A DNA stretch of 64,000 nucleotides. Origin: Pseudogymnoascus destructans (taxonomy: Eukaryota; Ascomycota; Leotiomycetes; Thelebolales; Thelebolaceae). The stretch is taken from NCBI RefSeq assembly GCF_001641265.1, contig NW_020167524.1, forward strand, positions 1,550,001-1,614,000, given 5' to 3'. The translations under genes were made by a program, and so were the position numbers. Below the pieces are notes generated by a model. It made no database searches, was not told where the DNA came from, and saw only the letters and a program-made list of their open reading frames with translations. Every line of letters begins with the position of its first letter. The stretch's first letter is position 1. Shown here piece after piece: positions 61,546-64,000 of the stretch.

Positions 61546-61734
61546 GTTGGTTGGGGGGGTAGTTGGGTGCGGGGTGCGGGCTTGCTGGACATAACTGGAG
61601 ATAACTGGAGATAAGTGCTGAGTGAGGAGGGTATGGTATACCTGCAACCTGGTCGGCGGTTGGGACAGGCATGTATGTACCCACGATGGGTAACGATGGG
61701 TAGGGGGAGTTCCCCAGATCTCCGAGGGGCTGGG

Positions 61735-62032
61735 GGTTGTGGTGGTTGTAGTGGTTGTAGTGGTAGTTGTGGTGGCAGTTGTGGTGGTTGTAGTGGTTGT
61801 AGTGGTTGTAGTGGTAGTTGTAGTGGTTGTTGTGGTAGTNCTACTAAACTAACTAAACTACTACTGAACTACTACTAAACTGCTACTAAACTAACTAAAC
61901 TACTACTGAACTACTACTAAACTGCTACTAAACTAACTAAACTACTACTGAACTAACTAAACTACTACTGAACTACTACTAAACTGCTACTAAACTAACT
62001 AAACTACTACTAAACTAACTAAAACTACTACT
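61735..62032. repeat. two abutting tandem arrays around an N
   Basis: 61735-61839 is a GTGGTTGTA-type array; 61841-62032 is CTACTAAACTAACTAAA / CTACTACTGAA. A single N at 61840 separates them, so the assembly is uncertain here. Confidence 0.9.
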
Positions 62033-62531
62033 AAACCACGACTCCTAAAACATTCTCTCTATTCATTCCCTCTTACCAAACCCAATAAGTACTCGGTACA
62101 TCTACTCCCAGTCGGAGAGCGGGGAAATCGGGGAAATCACCCACCATCCACCACCCCCCCACATTTCCTACCGTTGTTCGCTGGTTGTACACGATACAAA
62201 CCACAACCTACACAAGTACAAGTACCACATCTCACCTGTGCTGTGGTCTGGGGAAATTGCATCTGGGGAAATCTTACCTCGTACCTCTTCCTGCCGACCA
62301 AACCTTACTTTTGCTCGACCACCTACATCCCAACGAACATAACGAACATAACGAACATCTATTCACCTGTCGCCCTTTGCGCAAAAGAAGCCAGGCAGGG
62401 CCCGGCGACATCAACATCACCCCTATCACCTCCCCAAAAATCCCAACGAACGACACTCCAAATCGAAAGCAACCACACGACCCATCATTCTCATACTCCT
62501 CCAAACTGGCTGCACACATCCGCCCACCGCC

Positions 62532-64000
62532 ATGATGCCGCTCCCAGCTGTCGTCGATACCGCCAGCCAGAGCCAGGCCTCCGACCCCGACCCCGACCCC
62601 GCCGCCGCCAGCAGGCAGAAGGCAAAGACCCTGCCCTGTCGCTACTGCCAGAAGCGCTTTCGCCGCCTCGAGCACGTTCAGCGCCACGAGCGCACTCACA
62701 CCAAGGAGAAGCCTTTCCAATGCCTCTGCGGCAAGACTTTTGGGCGACGGTAGGCCTTCCCCCCCCCCCCCTCGCTCGCCCCCCACGCTCCAGCGCATCA
62801 GGGACTAACATGGGAATTGTAGGGATCTCTTGGTTAGACATGAGAAACTGGTACATCTGAATGAGAACAAGCACGATGCGAATCGGCACCATGTAGCCAC
62901 TGCCGTGGCGCGCGCAAACGCTGTTAAGGCACAGAGCAGACCGCAGATCACAGCCGCCATCCCGAATCTCATCGATCCGGATCTGCTTGCGCAGCAGTCC
63001 AGCTACCTGCGTACGGGGCCGCCCCAGGAGGTTCCCATGCAGCAGCAGCCACAACGACTACCCTGTTCGCTCGACCTCCTCTCCGACGCAGCAACCCACA
63101 TCGCTTCATCAAACAACCACACCAACCAGCTCCCCCCCATCCACTCCCTCCGCACCGACAGCAGCGCCGAGCCCGAGAGCAAGCGCGCGCGCACGACGAG
63201 CTTCAACAGCCGAGCCGGGGGGGCCAAGGACGGAGCGCGGAGGGGCTCATATCACCACCACGCCACGCTGGGCGAGGCACCGCAGCCGCAGCCGCTGCTG
63301 GGGGATTATAACATCTTCCTCGACGATTTCGGGATCAGTTCGCATGTCTTCCCGCCTATCGATGCGGAGGGGCCGGGGGGGTCGACGTGGTCCCGTCCGA
63401 TGGCACATGTGGGGTACGCGGACACGTCACGGCAGAGCTACGATGCACGCGTTGGTGGACCGCCCGAGCAGGGCCAGCACAGCCGCTTCGACTCGCGCTT
63501 CTCCTCCATAGCGTCCGAGTTCCAGTCACCCCCGCAGCACCCACGCACAGGCGAAGACATCCGCGCCGCAGCCGCCGCCGCCGCCGCCGCTCCGCCATGG
63601 AAAGTAAGCAGCCAGGAGCACCGACACATGCAAGCGAAGGTCGACGAGTTCGCGTCCGTGCTACCAGGGGGCTTTGAGTTCCCGTCACGCTACACGCTCT
63701 CCCGCTTCCTCGAGGGGTACTTCAACGGGTTTCACGAACACGTGCCATTCATTCACCTGCCGACGCTTTCGGTGGCTGCGCTCGCGCCGGAGCTACTCCT
63801 AACGCTCGTGGCGATCGGGGCGCAGTATCGGTTCGAGGCGCATCGAGGGAATGGGCTGTGGTATGCGGCGAGGGCGGTGGCGATTGAGCAGGCGACTAGG
63901 AGGAATAGCGCGATGGTGGCGGAGATTGTGTCGCCGCCGTTGATGAGTGGGAGTGAGAGTGCCGGGTTGAGCCCGCCGTCTACGGGGAGGAGTTTGGGGG
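62532..64000 (+). CDS. C2H2 zinc finger plus fungal-specific domain transcription factor (partial)
   Basis: Exon 1 is 62532-62749 and exon 2 runs from 62823 past the window end. Two C2H2 fingers: LPCRYCQKRFRRLEHVQRHERTH, here split as CRYC...HVQRHERTH, then CLCGKTFGRR joined across the intron to DLLVRHEKLVH. A long linker with basic (ESKRARTT), Gln-rich and Ala-repeat segments follows. Then comes the start of a fungal-specific transcription factor domain: FPSRYTLSRFLEGYFNGFH and HVPFIHLPTLSVAALAPELL. Such C2H2/fungal_trans proteins act in the nucleus on carbon, lipid or developmental genes; the target is unknown. The last visible frame position is at the window edge. The coding strand turns from C-rich to G-rich near 63.8 kb. 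Confidence 0.88.

Larger units (their letters stand above)
60345..62531. other. 2.2 kb repeat-rich intergenic region
   Basis: No supported gene. Long frames on the minus strand (proline-rich) are only the complement of G/A-rich simple sequence. From 62.1 kb the sequence is C-rich and ordinary, and should hold the promoter and 5' leader of the C2H2 gene. Confidence 0.5.

Noticed and set aside
60604..61684. Long proline-rich minus-strand ORFs
   Set aside because: They are the complement of G/A-rich simple repeats, with overlapping open frames in several phases; no domain.

Overview
The window is from the nuclear genome of a filamentous ascomycete (Pezizomycotina). The evidence is short introns of about 45-70 nt with GTRNGT donors and CTRAY-like branch sites, dense genes on both strands, fungal-specific families (Leo1, Mob2, Puf6, Gir2, Acl4, Nup120, Gos1, Atp10, Ppn1), and Fot1/pogo transposons with Ty3/gypsy debris. 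I cannot place it more finely; it is not a yeast.

Layout. 0.3-5.1 kb: LEO1 (minus), a Mob2-type kinase activator (plus) and a DUF3237 protein (minus). 5.5-14.4 kb: a transposon graveyard with a jerky/Tigger-type relic, a broken gypsy element whose gag carries a solo LTR, a Fot transposase fragment between two inverted solo LTRs, and a decayed gag. 14.6-27.3 kb: host genes. These are a patatin-fold protein lacking its catalytic residues, a small glutaredoxin-like protein, an HpcH/HpaI aldolase, a coiled-coil protein with a GADG repeat, a GH5 glucosidase, a small acidic protein, PUF6, GIR2 and ACL4. 27.6-35.4 kb: a second transposon cluster with one complete Fot element, a nested stack of solo LTRs and a hAT relic. 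35.8-57.4 kb: a conserved protein of unknown function, RAD51, NUP120, RPL35, GOS1, ATP10, the E2 subunit of branched-chain keto acid dehydrogenase, a gluconokinase, a bHLH factor and the endopolyphosphatase PPN1. 57.6-60 kb: a third transposon cluster. 60-62.5 kb: simple repeats. 62.5 kb to the end: a C2H2 and fungal-specific regulator that runs off the window.

The host genes are mostly single-copy housekeeping genes (transcription elongation, ribosome assembly, recombination, nuclear pore, Golgi traffic, mitochondrial metabolism) and do not form a pathway cluster. Their exon structures were read by joining conserved protein segments across consensus splice sites; every joined frame closes exactly.

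The most informative structure is in the repeats. At least seven copies of one roughly 0.93 kb solo LTR (here LTR-A), three of a second (LTR-B) and one of a third (LTR-C) are nested in each other and in Fot elements, several with exact 5-bp target duplications. A 1.9 kb block at 11.2-13.1 kb recurs without length change at 31.0-32.8 kb. Three different Fot families share one end design: a family-specific word repeated at exactly a 17-bp period beside an ACGT terminus. Many host genes also switch from a C-rich to a G-rich coding strand part-way through.
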